From Trachemys scripta elegans (taxonomy: Eukaryota > Chordata > Testudines > Emydidae), in contig NC_048306.1 in assembly GCF_013100865.1 (NCBI RefSeq), positions 34,148,334 through 34,212,333 on the forward strand: a DNA stretch of 64,000 bases, in the 5' to 3' direction. Every line of letters begins with the position of its first letter. Position 1 is the first letter of the stretch. The position numbers and the translations under genes were made by a program. Of this stretch, positions 10,626-24,330 are shown in pieces. Below the pieces are notes generated by a model. It did not search any database and had not been told where the DNA came from. It saw only the letters and a list, made by a program, of their open reading frames with translations.

Positions 10626-12161
10626 TTTCTTCATGAACTTTGCCAGTTACTTTGCTTATGCTGTTACCGGAATTAAAAATGTATGTTGCAGTGGCATGAA
10701 TTTTAGTAGCTTTCAACAATTGCTTAATTTTAAAGCATATTTTGTTTAATCAGTGCAAGCCCACCATATTCACTTGTCATGGGAAGCAAACTGCAGCTGA
10801 TCATTTGTTGTGTTTTGTAATTGGTCACTTATTATACTAAAGGAGTTACCACCCTCACTCTACTCCCCTCTTGTCTATAAAAACAGCAGTGAAACAGGAC
10901 TGTGCTTTGTACCTTTTCTGAAATGGAATTCAGAGTTCATTGCCTATATAAGAAATTAATTATTTGTAGGCCCTGTGTGTTCCATTGTCACCTTTTAAAA
11001 TGCCATTTCATCTTCCCTCTAGGGACAAGAAGGAAATTAAAGCAACTGTTTCAATCAGTTGTAGCAGATCTGTGAAAAGTGATCTGAAATGATCTGAAGT
11101 CTCCCCACTTAAAACAGACTCCATAATGCCCAAGTAGCTCCAGGCAAGATAATCCTTGTCATGAATAGTATTCCCCCACCCCTGCAATACAGGTTTATAT
11201 TCTGCAACCGATATCAGTAAAATACAGTAAAGGAAGCATCACAGTCCCTTCCCACGGGTTTATTTTTTATTCTTTTATCTGTCCTTCTGGCATCTTGTCA
11301 CTAGCATCTGCAGTGACACTTGCTGATCTTGTCAGAACTGTGATAACATGATGTGCATCCCCAAAACGAATTTCAGTTAATCCCAGCCATCTCTGTTGAA
11401 ACACATGCCAAACTCAATACTGCAATGTCAGTTTTTTCTTCTCACCTATTTTTCCTTCCTTCCCAAGATGCTTTGTGAAGTATTCACCTTGGTTGGTGAC
11501 ACAAGTGCTATACAATGAATGGCATAAACTGTCATTGGAATTTATGTACCAAAGCATAAGAAATCAAAATATATCTCAGACTGTGGGATCTTGACATATT
11601 ATTAGAGAAGTTTTAAAAACAGTTAGACTATGGGATTATTTTGACAAATATATAGCAGTCTGGACTAATTTTAATGCTAATTTTAGCTGTTTTGTGTCCG
11701 ATCACTAATAGAAGGAAAAGGGCTGATTTGGTGGCTTGTATTTCAAGTATAAACTTTAAGACGTGTCCACTTTATTCATTGATATGTTCACTATTTGGCA
11801 TAATAGGTGCTTTAATTAATTATTGTGTATTCATCTTGGATCTTCTCTTCTGAAAACAGTAATCCATTCTTCTTGTATACTTTACCACAATAATTCTTCA
11901 TAAGACATATAAGGCAACCTTGAAACTTCTCTAACTAAGAAGAAGAAGAAATCCAGTACCAAAATTAGAATTGAGCTAGCACTCCCTAGACCTAAGCATC
12001 AGCTCTTGGGCTCACACTTCAGTATTAGCATGCTCATAAAGGCTTGGATGATCAAGAATTAAATGTGAGAGAAAAGGTAAGTGAGGTAATACATTCTATT
12101 GGATCAACTTCTATTACAGAAGCTCTTGCTCTGGTCTGGAGAAGGTAACCAGTGTGCAAGC

Positions 12162-12283
12162 TAGTGTTGCCACTTTTGGCTGGATGTATTCCTGGAGGTT
12201 TCATCACATGACATAATGTTTAATTGAATATTAATATTTAATTCCTGGAGAGTCCAGGACAATCCTGGAGGGTTGGCAGACAT
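12162..12283. mobile_element. Short hAT-like element fragment
   Basis: TAGTGTTGCCACTTTTGG at the left and GGAGGGTTGGCAGACAT at the right match the inverted TAGGGTTGCCAAC-type ends of a common non-autonomous family. Inside, ATTCCTGGAG occurs twice and TCCTGGAGG recurs, as in related copies. No clean 8-bp target duplication is visible. Confidence 0.5.
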
Positions 12284-12490
12284 AGTCCAATCTAAATACA
12301 AGATGGGACAGATTGTTAAAGATAAGGGGTTCACACATACTGAAAGAGACTGCTTCAAATGAAGTGGGCAATGAAGGATTAGCAGGCAGTAGGGTGTGTT
12401 ACAAATTCTTCTAATGAGCCATAAAACCAGCATCTCTGTTAAGATCATGTTTTTTTAGTGTTCAGAAGAGTCCCTGAGGGCAGGGACTGT

Positions 12491-12760
12491 GGATATGTCT
12501 ACATGGGGATAAAAGCCCCCAGCTGGTCTGAGTCTGCTGATTTGGTTTCTCGGGGTTCGGGCTGTGGGGCTGAAAATAGCTGTGTAGGGCTTAGGCTCAC
12601 CAGTCTTGGCTGGAGCCTGAACTCTAGGACTCACCACCCTCGCAGGGTCCTAAAGTTGGGCTCCAGCCTGAGCCCGAACATCTATACCACAGTTAAACAG
12701 CCCCATGAGCCAGCTGGCATGGGCCAGCCACAGGTTTTTAATTGCAGTGTAGACATATCC
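12491..12760. mobile_element. MITE with GGATATGTCTACA ends (Harbinger-like)
   Basis: GGATATGTCTACATGGGG at the left and CAGTGTAGACATATCC at the right are inverted repeats of the GGGTATGTCTACAC type used by turtle Harbinger MITEs. The interior is GC-richer than its flanks and includes GGGCTCCAGCCTGAGC. The flanking trinucleotides do not match well, so the target duplication is uncertain. The overlapping open frames on both strands belong to the MITE and are not genes. Confidence 0.7.
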
Positions 12761-12764
12761 TCAT

Positions 12765-15700
12765 TCAACACTGCAAACAAGAATAAAACTTGGCATCCCT
12801 ATTAAGCCTTTCTGTGAATTGGAAAAAAGTACGAGTGAAGCCACTAGCTTCATGATAAGTTTGTTTTGGACACTTCATGATTCTCTATTCTGATTATTCC
12901 CCTTTTGCTGGACTAGTTAATATAGTAACTACCAAAGAGAAAGGTAATCTCTCAAGAAGAGATGGAACATTAGGCCAAAGGATTTACGTACAAGTGCATG
13001 CTCTTAAAAAGTTAACAGGGCCTCCAATGAAACACTAAAACCCTGAAGGCCTCAAAACTGTTTTGGACCTGGTAGGGTAGGATAGGATCAATAGAATTTT
13101 TGATGGCAACACTCCTTCATGATCATTATATGGCAAGCAAATCATTTCCCCTCTCAATTTCTGTTGCAAACACAAAGTAGGGAGGTGATCCTCATGAAAA
13201 ATACGTCGCAGGATTGGGGACCATTATATAAATGGTAAATGATGGGAGTAAAAAATAGTGAACAATTACTTGTCAGCAAAGTAGGATCCAAACAAATCAT
13301 GACCTCCCGTAGCATTGGCACTGAAGTTGACATAATCTTAACCCTTCACATTCAATGGCAGTTATTACAATGGCTTGCTTAAGCTTTTTAATTTTTGTGT
13401 ATCTTTCCAGGTGTATTCATACTGCAAATTGGATTGTGCCAAGAATTTGTAGGTTTTAGAGGTTTTTCCAGCATGCCAATATTTGAATGAAATAGAAATA
13501 TACTCACTATTACATTGTTTTCGGTTGTATCCAGGTGCACCAGCAGGGATTGTTGTGTTGTGATAGCATTTTGATGATATCCCAAACTTATCATCAACAT
13601 AGCTATATCAAATAACATTTGTCCTTGCAGTTCCCATTAGTTTGCAGGACCAGCAAAAGTTATGTTAGCTATGTTGAATTTAACAGGCATCCTCAATGGA
13701 TTATTTGCTGGATGAAGATTGCACTCGGGATGCTTATTATGAATTTCTGAGACTTCTCAAATTTGGTTATATTTAAAACTCTTTAGACAAATGGCCTCCC
13801 TAATTCTTTCTTAAAACTCAAATTGGAAAATACACTTCACTGAACAAATCTCTACCAAGGTCTGCAAATTGCTTACAACAAAGCAACCATCATGGGAACC
13901 AGACAGCCTCATTTCATCACAGTAATGGGGACGGTGTTAAATAGTGGTTGGTGAACATCTGCAGAATCTACTTACAAGTGCTGGCACGAGAACTCCTGGA
14001 GCCCATCTCCTCTTCTCAAATCTTACATTTTCTCATCTCAAGGAAGGAAGGAGAGGGTCATGCCTGTCTCTTTCTCATGCCATCCTTTTCGCTCCCTTGG
14101 ACTCCAGGGGCATGGATATCCACTTCCTAATGTTCATTTATTAGTTTGGCTTGGGAGTGAGAGACAGTAGAAAGAAGTGGACTTTGCAGAGGAGGAAGTA
14201 GGAAAGCAGGGAGACTGTATGCCCTGCAGGATTAGGAATGACATTCTAGAAGCAAGAGGTAGCCTAGAGGTGAAGTGTTTTGCAGCTGTTAGGAGAAGGC
14301 TAGGAAAGTGATACATATCTTGTATCTGAGCAGGGAAATGATCAGATACATGGGACAAGATCAAAGCAGGGGCACAGCTATGTAGAACATTGAGGGCAAG
14401 GGCAAACTGTTCGATTGTTATGTGGAAGGAGATTTGGATCCAGTGAAAGAATCATAGGAGAGCATGTGACAAGGTGAGACCAGAAAGATCAGCAGTGCGG
14501 TTAGATGATGGTTAAACTGGAAGTGGGAAGTTGCAACAGTCTTATGAGGAAAGCTATGAAGCATGGAATGACTGTTTCTTTTTCTGATCAAGAAAATGTT
14601 GTTATATTCTAGCTAAATTGTGTGACTAAAGACACGGATTGGTGACAGGTATCAGATCACTTTCTGAACATTTGATTTTAATGTCTCATCTCTGAGTCCA
14701 AGTAGCAGATCACGCTTAGGTGATGTGTGCAGGCAGATCGTTATCTTGCAGGATACCCACTGATGTATGAAAAAGCAGTCTGAATATTGCAGAGTAGAGT
14801 TGCTGGAATGGGAATTCTGTCAAATATAGATGATATTTCCTTCTCACTTTCTGAAAGACAAGGAGGAGGAAGTTGACAGAATATGGTGTATCTGCCCAGA
14901 GCTTCATGACTAACAATGTATTTTAGCATACAACATGCAGTATGTTTTTATTTCCCATTTGTAAAGTTGAATTGAGTTTCTATTCGTACCTTATATTCAG
15001 TCATACTAACTACATGTCAGTATGTATCTATCTACCTTGTCATCACCCACATCTTACACCCAGCCACACACACATTTCCTCTACTCTTAGAATGCTTTTG
15101 AAAGAGAAACATATTTGTACATTGGATAAGCAAATTTCTGTCTGTTCCCACCCAGGTGCACATACCCACACTTTTGCTTTCTCTCTCCCTTCACCATCAA
15201 TGCCTGCTTTAACTAATCATTGTAACATTCATAGTGTGGGATCAAAGTATGAATTGTTGCATTAGGTTAGACCTCTTTTCCTCTCCTTCCTATTTAGACT
15301 TCCCTCGGCCTACTTTCATCTGTTCTGCCATGTGGAGGGGAGTCTGTGTTGGTCTGAATTGCATGCAGAGGAGCAGCAAGGTGTAAATTAAAAGTAGCCC
15401 CAACCTACTTTACCTTATACTTTCCAGCACCTCGTTGTTTATGTGACAGCAACCTAATGCCTTCAGACGTGGGTGGAGCAACTGTAAATTGTTTCAGGGG
15501 CGCATGAGTGAGTATAATAGAGTTTAAGTTACTTTATGCAACAATTCCAAATTTGGCCCTTTATCTTCTGTTGTCTGTATCAAAGTAATCTGTAAGAGTG
15601 TCTGTACTATTTCTGAAGAGGGAGCAGTGATCAGAAAGGCAGAGCAGATTACTCACTACTGTAAGTATACTTCCCTTCCTTCAGAATGCACTACCTTTCT

Positions 15701-17621
15701 CCCCTTTAATAGCCACATTTGTATGTAACTTGACTGTCCAGGGAAAAGTATGCACCTTTACGGGATAAAAAATTTAGCCTGACTGCAGAGATAGGTGAGA
15801 AGGAGCACAGCTTATCAGACCTTCCCCACCTTTGACTGAATAGACTCTTCATATTGAGACGGTCCTCATTATCTCAGCTAAGGACACTTAGGATGTGAAA
15901 GTAGATTTTACTCACTCATGTAGAATTGGATTAATCCATATGTGATTTTCAGAACTACTTTTGGTGCTTGCATCTGTGGATTGTGTATGATTAAAAGAGG
16001 AATCCACTGATGATTTATATAGGTAATCAGTTCCAAAAGAGATTGTATTTTCAGTGGAGACATTTCCAACTACATTCTAATCTGGTTTACAAATGGGGAA
16101 AAAAACTGGTTCCAAACAAGTTCATTAAAATTAGAGGAGTTCCAAGAAATTAGGATATTGGTTTTCTAACTAGAACTTTATGAAGTAATTGAATTTAATT
16201 AAGTTAAGATGGGTAATAACTTTGGAAATATACCAGGGCTTGATACCACTATCAAATCATTTACTCTAGGCCTTTTTTATGACCTTGTATTAAAATAATT
16301 CATTAACTCTTTATGGTAGCGGGATTGTTGAAAGAGTGGATTGGTCTTTCGGAATAATGTATAGGTTTAATAATGACTGTGAAAAGCTAGTTGTTAGCAT
16401 GTCACTTACAAATGGACAGAAGCTCAAACTCAATAAATGCTATTGATTGTTTTAGTGCTTGAGGCTCACTTTAATTTACCCCAAACTCAGTATAGAATCT
16501 AAACGGCATTTTCATTGTTTTATCTGACTGGAATGAAAAAAAAATATTGTTTTCAAAATGAATGTACATATGTAATCAGTAAATAGCAGAAATTATTAAG
16601 TATGGGTTAAAATTCTGTACTCAATTCTATTTTGAATCTTCAGTGATAGTCTGTCCGTGGAATTCTCTCTATGTCATTGAACGAGATGCACTTGTAGAAC
16701 ACCTTGAGATAAAAAGTATTACCATAGATCTTTTATTATTAAATATGCGCACAACATATCACAGCTTCCCAGTGTTTGACAGGACACACTAACATTGCCC
16801 CATCATCGTAGATTATCAGTACAGAACAGAATTAGCTAGTAGAAGGCAGTTTTGCTGTGCGACATCCCTAATATAGTACCTACAGCATGCAACTTTCCCA
16901 GGCCTTCACATTCACAATTCACATTGCTGCTTTCTCATGGACATCAGCTTCTGGGTAGGAAATCCAGTAGGAATATTAAAAATAAGTTGATTAGTGATGG
17001 ATAGGTTATCATTTGGACTAAAACAGAGTATTACATGCTGGGAGCTGTAGTTTCTGGTGGGACACAGTGTAATCTAAAGGTGTACACAGTCAATGGGTCA
17101 AAGTTTGGATGACCCTGATCTACATAATGAGTGACTAGTGTTCAGCTCTAATGCTCTCACCTCTGGTCTAAGAGCTTTAAAAACTGTCACTGTGAGAATT
17201 TTATATAATTCTCTGACTTTCCCTTTGGTGAAAGCATTAGCATTTTATGGACACTTGTCCCCTTGATGGATATGTACCATCATCTAACCCTATACTTTCT
17301 GAGCTCAGCCAGTTTGTATTTGGTACAGTACTTTACAGACAAGGGGAGGAGGGCTTGCTTATTTGCCTGGGATTGTTGTTTTGTAGTTTAGTTTGCAACA
17401 TATTCCTCCGTAGGACCTGATTGTGTCAGGTAGGAACAGAATGAATTGGGGGATGGGGAAAAATCCCTCACAGAGGACCCAAGAATTCAGGAATAATGTG
17501 GATGTTTACCACAGGCTCCTTTAGCATGTGGGGACAGGGCCATGGCTCTGCCTCCTCCCAACTTTATTTGGGGGTGACTGGTGCCCCCAGGTGTTCTAGA
17601 AGGGAGTAATCCCTATCCCTT
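12765..17621. other. Intron-like DNA, essentially featureless
   Basis: No gene, RNA gene or transposon end could be supported. The stretch 14150-14540 (purine-rich, with GGTTAGATGATGGTTAAACT and GTTGCAAC) has the flavour of an old L2/L3-type LINE 3' region, but I cannot confirm it. The remainder is AT-rich unique-looking sequence. Confidence 0.45.
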
Positions 17622-18313
17622 TGTGACATTTTGGGGATCACCCAGACCAGTAAGTGGTTCTGTCATCACCTGCCATGCCCTGTAAATTTGGATGCCTTTT
17701 TGCTGTGTGGCAATGGGTCAATTCCCTGACACTAGTAGCCTGCCCACAAGCACAAGGTCTCCCCCTGGCTTCCACCAGCCTACTCACACCTTGCAGGATG
17801 ACACCAACAATCCTTCCCATCCCAAGGGTCCCCAAATCCATCCACTCCGAGTTCTTAACTACAGGACACTTGGACTTTTCCAAACTGGTTTGTCACCCCT
17901 GAAGATGTGAAAACAGCCCCAGATACCAGTTTACTTTGGCACACACCCTCCACACAGTTTGCACAGCACAGATCTGCTTGGGGTAAAAATAAACAGTTTA
18001 TGTAGTAGAAAAATGACAGATTCAAAGATGAAACAGTAAGGAAAAGCAACCATATGCAAGTCACAGAAACACAAAGACGCAGGCTCAGGCTTTACGCTGT
18101 CAAACTAGATAAACTCCCTTTTCTAACACAAGTTACCTATTGCCTCTGAACAGTTTCCCAGCATACCATCTACCATACAAGACATCTAGCGTCTCATAGA
18201 CAGCTCCCGCCAAGTAACTGTCCCACGGTTTCTGGATGAAGACCTCAGTTTTAAGCCTCATTTTAAAAGGGCTTTTCCCTCTTCTTTTTAGTTTCTCTTA
18301 TGTCATCGTGACA
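17622..18313 (-). mobile_element. Probable solo LTR or LTR-like unit, antisense
   Basis: The unit begins TGTGACATTTTGGGG and ends CATCGTGACA, so on the - strand it reads TGTCACGATG to AATGTCACA, with the TG...CA ends and short inverted termini of an LTR. It contains no open reading frame of note. A + strand AAAATAAACAGTTTATG near 17985 is a sequence style I associate with turtle LTRs. No target-site duplication is apparent and no internal retroelement coding sequence adjoins it, so a solo LTR is the best guess. Confidence 0.5.
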
Positions 18314-18889
18314 CATGGTTATTCAGGGTGGGGAAATTCTAGCTGGGATGTCTCAATGTCTTCCTCTTAACTCTAATGACCCATTATTTGTCTTTTCCTG
18401 GGTTGTACAAGGGTGGATGCTTGGAGCTAGTCTCCTTTGGTTGGGGAGGCAGCTCCTCCCTGCTGACTGCACCAAAAAATATGAGCACAGCTTACTATAT
18501 ACACAAAAACATAAATTCATAACCGCAATCTGTATACATATCTCATCATGATTATTGAGTTCCGAGCATTACCAGCTTTCATAAAAGACTTTACTGAATA
18601 TACCTTTTTAGTTCAATAACACAGTATGCAACCAGCTGGTTTAACTACTTATTTTGAGGAGGTTCAAACCTCCTGTTCTCCCCTTGAGGTGTCTGAATCC
18701 TGACTGTCACCGCCCCCTCATCCCTCCCTCAGTACAGGGCCTAGTGTTTTGTCTGGCCATTGTGTGGGGTACACAAAGCTGGAGAAAGACCCTTCTGCTA
18801 GGACCAGATAGCGTATTTCAGTTTAATACTGAAAAAAAAAAACAGATATTTTATGGCCCTGAGCACTATACCATTTGAGGCCTCACCAA

Positions 18890-19045
18890 CATTAATATAT
18901 TTATCCTCACAGTGACACTGTATTACTAGCTGCATTTTGCATAGGAGGAGAGAGGAAGGAACAGAGAGATTAAGTGACTTTCCCAAGGTCACACTGGAAG
19001 TTTGTGGCAGAACCCAGTCCAGCACCTTGAACACGCTGCTATATT
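18890..19045 (-). repeat. MIR-like (CORE-SINE) fragment
   Basis: ACAGAGAGATTAAGTGACTT and TCCCAAGGTCACACTGGAAG, then GGCAGAACCCAGTCC, give the - strand MIR core followed by its tRNA-proximal part. Confidence 0.75.
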
Positions 19046-19351
19046 TTTCCTAAAACACTAACTTTACTGACATTACTTAAGTAGCAAAGAAAAACAGGGC
19101 AGTATACTAATTGAAAAATATGTGAATGGGGGTATTGGAATCCCACATAATTCAGAGTGGAGCTGTAATACAATATAATTAATTGAACTGCAGTGGTTCT
19201 TATTGAATAGTTACACTATGTCTGAAAGCACAGTTGACTGTTTGGCATTTTCTGCAGCAACGAATATGTTGGGCTCAGATGCATGTATAAATTGATCACC
19301 ATATGAAAGAGGGCCTTTTGGTCAAAACTGTGTTTTGATTATCAAATTTCA

Positions 19352-19419
19352 TATCATATAATCATAAAAGATTAGGGTTGGAAGAGACCTCAGGAGGTCA
19401 TCTAGTCCAACCCCCAAAG
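19352..19419 (-). repeat. CR1 LINE 3'-end fragment
   Basis: ATCATAAAAGATTAGGGTTG, GAAGAGACCTCAGGAGGTCA and TCTAGTCCAACCCCC are the highly conserved 3' end of CR1 LINEs of birds and turtles, here on the - strand. Only about 68 bp remain, as expected for 5'-truncated CR1. Confidence 0.9.
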
Positions 19420-22400
19420 AGAGCTAATTTTGTTATAACAATTTTATTTGTGCCTATTTTTTAAATGAACCACGACCAGTTTTTTTGTGGAAAAAGTTTG
19501 TTGTAACAAATGTGCACATTAATATGTATTATAAAACAGGAGGGTTTCTGCTGTATTCTATTATGCTTTTATGTTTGACTGAAAATGGTATTATGCCAAG
19601 GGACACTTGCCTGTATTCTCACCATGTTCTCTCTAGAAATAGAATAGAGACATTCATCCCGCCCTGTGTAAAGGGCCAGAAGAAGCTGATATATCATTTA
19701 AGTCCCACTCAGCAGGCTTTATATTGGCTCTTTGTACAGGAGCAAATTTCACCCACAGTGATACAGACAAGATGGCATATGTGATAACTGTCCACCAAAT
19801 GGTATACTCTTTTAGGGCCAGATCCTAAGAGGTACTGTGCACCAAGAAATCCCATTAGCTTCAGCTGGCAGTGTCCAGCAGCTTTAGCATTGCATCTCCG
19901 GTGAAGAACATTAATAAAGGATATTGGAAACAGCCTTAGGAAGGGCTTAGCTTTCTTAATTCTTTTTTTAAGTCCTTTGGAGAAGACTTCCCATACAGTG
20001 AATGATAATGTGTGCTCTGTATATGGTATTATGAGTTATGGACACCAAATGTTCTTGGAGTTGTATGTTTGAACTGTTATGGCTACATCTAAATTAGATT
20101 ACATTTTGGTGGCAGGCATTGTGTCTTATATATCTGTACAATACTGTCATAGTTTCAAAGCTCAAAGTAAAGTGGTGCAGAGATCATTCTTGAAAGGAAT
20201 GGTAATGGTGTACAGAGATTTTCGATCACCAGTTCAAGTCTAGTTTCAGCTCAGGAGTGAGCATAAGTAATTACCATTTACAGACTCATGCACGTTGAGT
20301 AGTTCCATTGAGGTCAGTGAAACTGTAGACTATGTGAAATGGGGTTCAGTGACTTTCCTTCCACACCCCAACAATGACCCAAACCTGAATCAATATTTCT
20401 CTCTCCTGTAGCTATTACACCTGTAACAAGTACATTTTATAAAGCCACATTAGTTGTGTATTTCAACAATTTCATGCCACAGCCTGACATTTGCAGTGTT
20501 TAAGCACATACAAAATTGACTGAAGTAAAGTTAGATTTTGGTGAAATTAAAATTTACTATAAAAACTTGTTATTTCATAAACTAACAAAAATAGATGGAA
20601 ACAGATTTATTTAGCAATAAAAAGTTATCCGAAAAATATTTTTAAAAAACGCTATAAACTGCATGTATAACAGCTCATTATGAGGGATGTGAAAAAAGTT
20701 GAAACTACTACGTCATTTCAAAACATATTATTTGTATTTAACTGATAAACATTCTAAAGTAAAAATCAACAGAAAGCTCAGAAATGCGTATTTATAATCA
20801 TTTGTTGTCACACATTCTATTAGCTTTAATTACTCTACTGTATTATTAGTAGGGAAGCTGGTAGTGCCACACTTCCCTTTATCCGACCCTGTTTACAGTT
20901 TGCCAAACTTCAACAGTTTTGGCTGAAATTTTCCACCCTCAGGCTCAAGGGTGGCCACTAATTGTGTGTTCCATCTTTTATGGGTGCCCGCGTAAGATAC
21001 CTGGAATCAGATCTACAGAATTGTTGGGTGCTCACTATTGTGACTGATGTAGATTGGAGCTGTGCTTTGATTTTTATATAAAGTGCTATAAAATGGTGAG
21101 GAAAATTAGTGGACGCTTTTGACAACTTGGCTTTAATCTTTCTGTCCCTCAGTTCCCCAATGGGAATTTCACAAGGATAAATAATATAAATTCATTAATG
21201 TTTGTGAAGTACTCAGATACCATGATGACAGCACCTTAAAAATATCCATGAGGAAATTAATAGTTTTGTATTTGGTGCAGGATTTGGGTGGTATTCTTTA
21301 AATAAGGGTCTGTAGCCACACACTAATTTTCACAGAAAAAAGAGAAATATTGAATAATTATCAATTCGCTGAGTGAGGCAAAGGTCAGATGGGAAAAAAG
21401 TATATGATCATGTAACGAAAGACTGAATCATAATGCATACGCACAGAGTGGTTGAATCAGGTTGCACTCGCATTTCCTAAATGGAAATGAGTGTTTGGCG
21501 GTACAACTTTTAAAAAAATATGTAATGTAGTGGTATATACTAAGAAGTTCTACTGAGCATTTACATAATGGCTTTATGTCAGCGGATTTCTTATGGTTTC
21601 AAGGTATCCTTAACATACAGTAGAAAAGCAATGATTAAAACTCGTAAGTGTATTTCCTGAGAATGCATGCAAAAATGCAACAACAGAATAATGGCAGTAT
21701 CATGCTTTAAATACCAATTAATCAAATGCAGAATTCCATTCCTCTTTGGCCTGCCACTGAAAACACAACATAGAATTGTACAGAGGGAACTGAACAGATG
21801 GAACCTACATATTTAACTATTTAGGGTCTGATCATTCCCTAATACCTGTGCAAGGGACCTGGCCAGGGTCAGGAAGTGAACTCCCTATTTCCTGAACAGT
21901 CTGGCACAGGTTCTAGTCTCCTTCTATCTTTGTTGAGGGATATAGCTGAACATAACCCTGAGACTGCAATCACCCTCACAAAATGCCACAAAAGGAGATG
22001 GGGATCAGGGCAAGTACCTGAAATTGTGTGCGTAAAAAGAATTTTATAAAATTATTGTGGATCCCGGAGAAGTGTCTGTGTCGTTCATCATTTCAGTTGC
22101 TCCAGAATTTGGGAGAATAGTTGGCATTTACACAGTAGCCTCTGGTCGTGAGGTTCGGGGGAGGGAACCACACCCCCCAATCCCCCAGTCAGATCTGTGC
22201 CTTGAGAGACCAGAATTTGGTCCACAATGTGGTTATTCAAGTGTTTGCAGATTTTACAACAAATCTCTACAATTAATGTTACTTCAGTGCCCAGTACCTG
22301 ACAGTAACAGGAAACTTTCCAATTCTACAATATAATAGAGTTATAAGGGCAAAAACAATGGGACAGTTTTCCATTATAGTAGTACATAATAGCACATTAT

Positions 22401-23859
22401 AAATGCTGTTGTACGCTTCTGCTCCTGAGACTCAAATAATCTGTATATTCCTAGAAAGTGTGATATAATACTTGGAACTGCCAGTTTCCTAGAACTCTAT
22501 TAGTCACCATTATAGAAACTATAATCACAGTAAGTATGTTGTGAGTGAAAAAAATATCTAGTGACATTGCTTTATGTAGCTTTAAGGTGAAGCCCTTTGC
22601 TAAATGTACGTATTGATTAACAGTTTGTGATTCTGAGTGGATCAATAACATTTCTGAAAAGCTTTGAAATTCACTGTCAACCCTTTTAGTATGTTGAGTT
22701 GCCACTGCACACCTTGTACTTTCTGCACTATGCAAATGAGCTAGAGAAAAATCTTTAATGATTATTGCTGCCCTGAGGCAGCCAGGAGAGTGAGGCGTAA
22801 GGTCTGGGAGTGTAAAAAGAAATGGAAGCAGTGTCAGTAACCCTGCATATTTTGGGCCATAAACTCTGTTTTTTTTCTCCCCCAGCCTTTAATTTTCTTT
22901 TCTGCAGAGGTTCTCTTGTCATTACATTTTCATCTTCCAACTTTCAAACATCCCAGTTGGTGGGAGGCTTCTTCTCAGCTATGATAAATTATTCTCTGTC
23001 AGAATCCCAATCTGCCTTTTCATGTCTGATCATTTTTGATGAATATATTCTGCTAACATGGACTTGAATGAAAGCAATAGGCTATAATGAATTAACTATA
23101 AGGATATTAATGGCATTTTTAAGGGAAGATAGATTAATTAAGGGATAAATAGGTGGAAAGGTGCAATAACAGGCACATGAACACTGCTAATAAGCTTTAT
23201 GCTGGTAATTTTCTTCTTAGGCTCTTTTCTATTCAATATTGTTTAATTAAATACTACAGAGAGATTTTAAAGGACCCATTTGGCAAATTGTCAGAACAGG
23301 TATAAATTCTTCTTTCCCTCCCACCACTCTTAAAAATGGTTGCATTTATCCCACAGAAGTTTAAAGGGTTTCTCAGAGATTCAGGTATGCACATTCTTCA
23401 CACTCGGGTATGTGTGCCAAGCACAGTGAAAGCTTTCTACATTCGCCATAGCAGCACTTAGCCCAGATTTGTAGGTTGTACTTTCTCTAGGGCTTATATA
23501 AAACAATAAACCAGTCATGCTCTCCTGGATCTGCGGTCTCTAACAAATTGTACGGCTTAGTTTTAGTATCTGAACTTTCATTTCTGGTGGGAACCATTCT
23601 GAAATCACTTCAGTTGGGTGTGCAGATGTTTGAATAATGTGTGCCTGTTATGGCCAGAATATCCCAAAGACCGTGGCACCCAGATTTTCATAAGAGCTCT
23701 GCAGTTTCAGACATGAAAGGCCATTTTTTTCAAAAGAGCTGGGTGCTGAGCTCTCTCTCACAATGGAAGTTGGGCACTTTTTAAGTATGTCCTCAAATGG
23801 AGATGCTGTAAAGTAATTTTTTGGTGTATGAAAATATTCAATATTCATTTTAGGTGGGT

Positions 23860-24330
23860 CCCATTGCCATAGTATCTGAGCACCTCACAGTCTTCAATCT
23901 ATTTACCTCCCAGCACTCTTGTGAGGTGGGGAAGTACCTTTATCCCCATTTTACAAGTGGAGAACTGAGGCATAGCTAGACTAAGTGACTTGTCCAAGGT
24001 CACACAGGAAATCTGTGGTAGAGAAAGAAATTGAATCTGGATCTCCTAAGTCTCAGGCTATTGCCTTAACCAGGGCCGGCTCCAGGCACCAGTTTACCAA
24101 GCAGGTGCTTGGAGCAGCCTCTTCTGAGAGGGGCGGCGCATCCAGCTGTTCGGCGGCAATTCCGCGGAAGGTCCCTCACTCCTGCTCGGAGCGAAGGAGC
24201 TTCTGCCGAATTGCCACCGCAGATCGCGGCTTTTTTTTGTTTGTTTTTTGTTTGGCTGCTTGGGACGGCCAAAACCCTGGAGCCGGCCCTGGCCTTAATC
24301 ACTGGACCAGCCTAACTCTCTATACTTCTA
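23860..24330 (-). repeat. MIR-like (CORE-SINE) copy interrupted by a hAT
   Basis: TCCCCATTTTACAAGTGGAG, AACTGAGGCATAGCTAGACT, AAGTGACTTGTCCAAGGTCA and CACAGGAAATCTGTGGTAGA are an almost complete - strand MIR core, continuing to CTCAGGCTATTGCCTTAA. The copy resumes after the hAT at 24071-24291 with TTAATCACTGGACCAGCC, the tRNA-like head end. The SINE therefore predates the hAT. Confidence 0.8.
24071..24291. mobile_element. hAT-type non-autonomous element, 221 bp
   Basis: CAGGGCCGGCTCCAGG at the left and CCTGGAGCCGGCCCTG at the right form perfect 16-bp terminal inverted repeats. The flanking 8-mers GCCTTAAC (24063-24070) and GCCTTAAT (24292-24299) match at 7 of 8 positions, the hAT target duplication. 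It is GC-rich inside, has no transposase, and is inserted in the MIR-like copy above. Confidence 0.88.

Larger units (their letters stand above)
8740..12160. other. Intron-like DNA with minor repeats
   Basis: No gene seen. At 9035-9110 there is a pseudo-palindromic block (CACTGAAATCAATGGGAGTT, then TGACTTCAATGGG) of a kind widespread in reptile genomes. A GT microsatellite lies at 10575-10621. The rest is AT-rich with no recognisable ends. Confidence 0.5.
18316..23855. other. Intron-like DNA with MIR-like and CR1 fragments
   Basis: It holds the MIR-like fragment near 18890-19045, the CR1 fragment at 19352-19419, and small pieces of dispersed repeats near 19815-19885 (GGGCCAGATCCTAAGAGG) and 20270-20345. 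No gene is visible elsewhere. Confidence 0.5.

Noticed and set aside
10513..10749. Open frame with a Cys-Val run
   Set aside because: Produced by translation of the (GT)n microsatellite.
12455..12805. Open frames on both strands
   Set aside because: They overlap the MITE at 12491-12760 and have no family resemblance.
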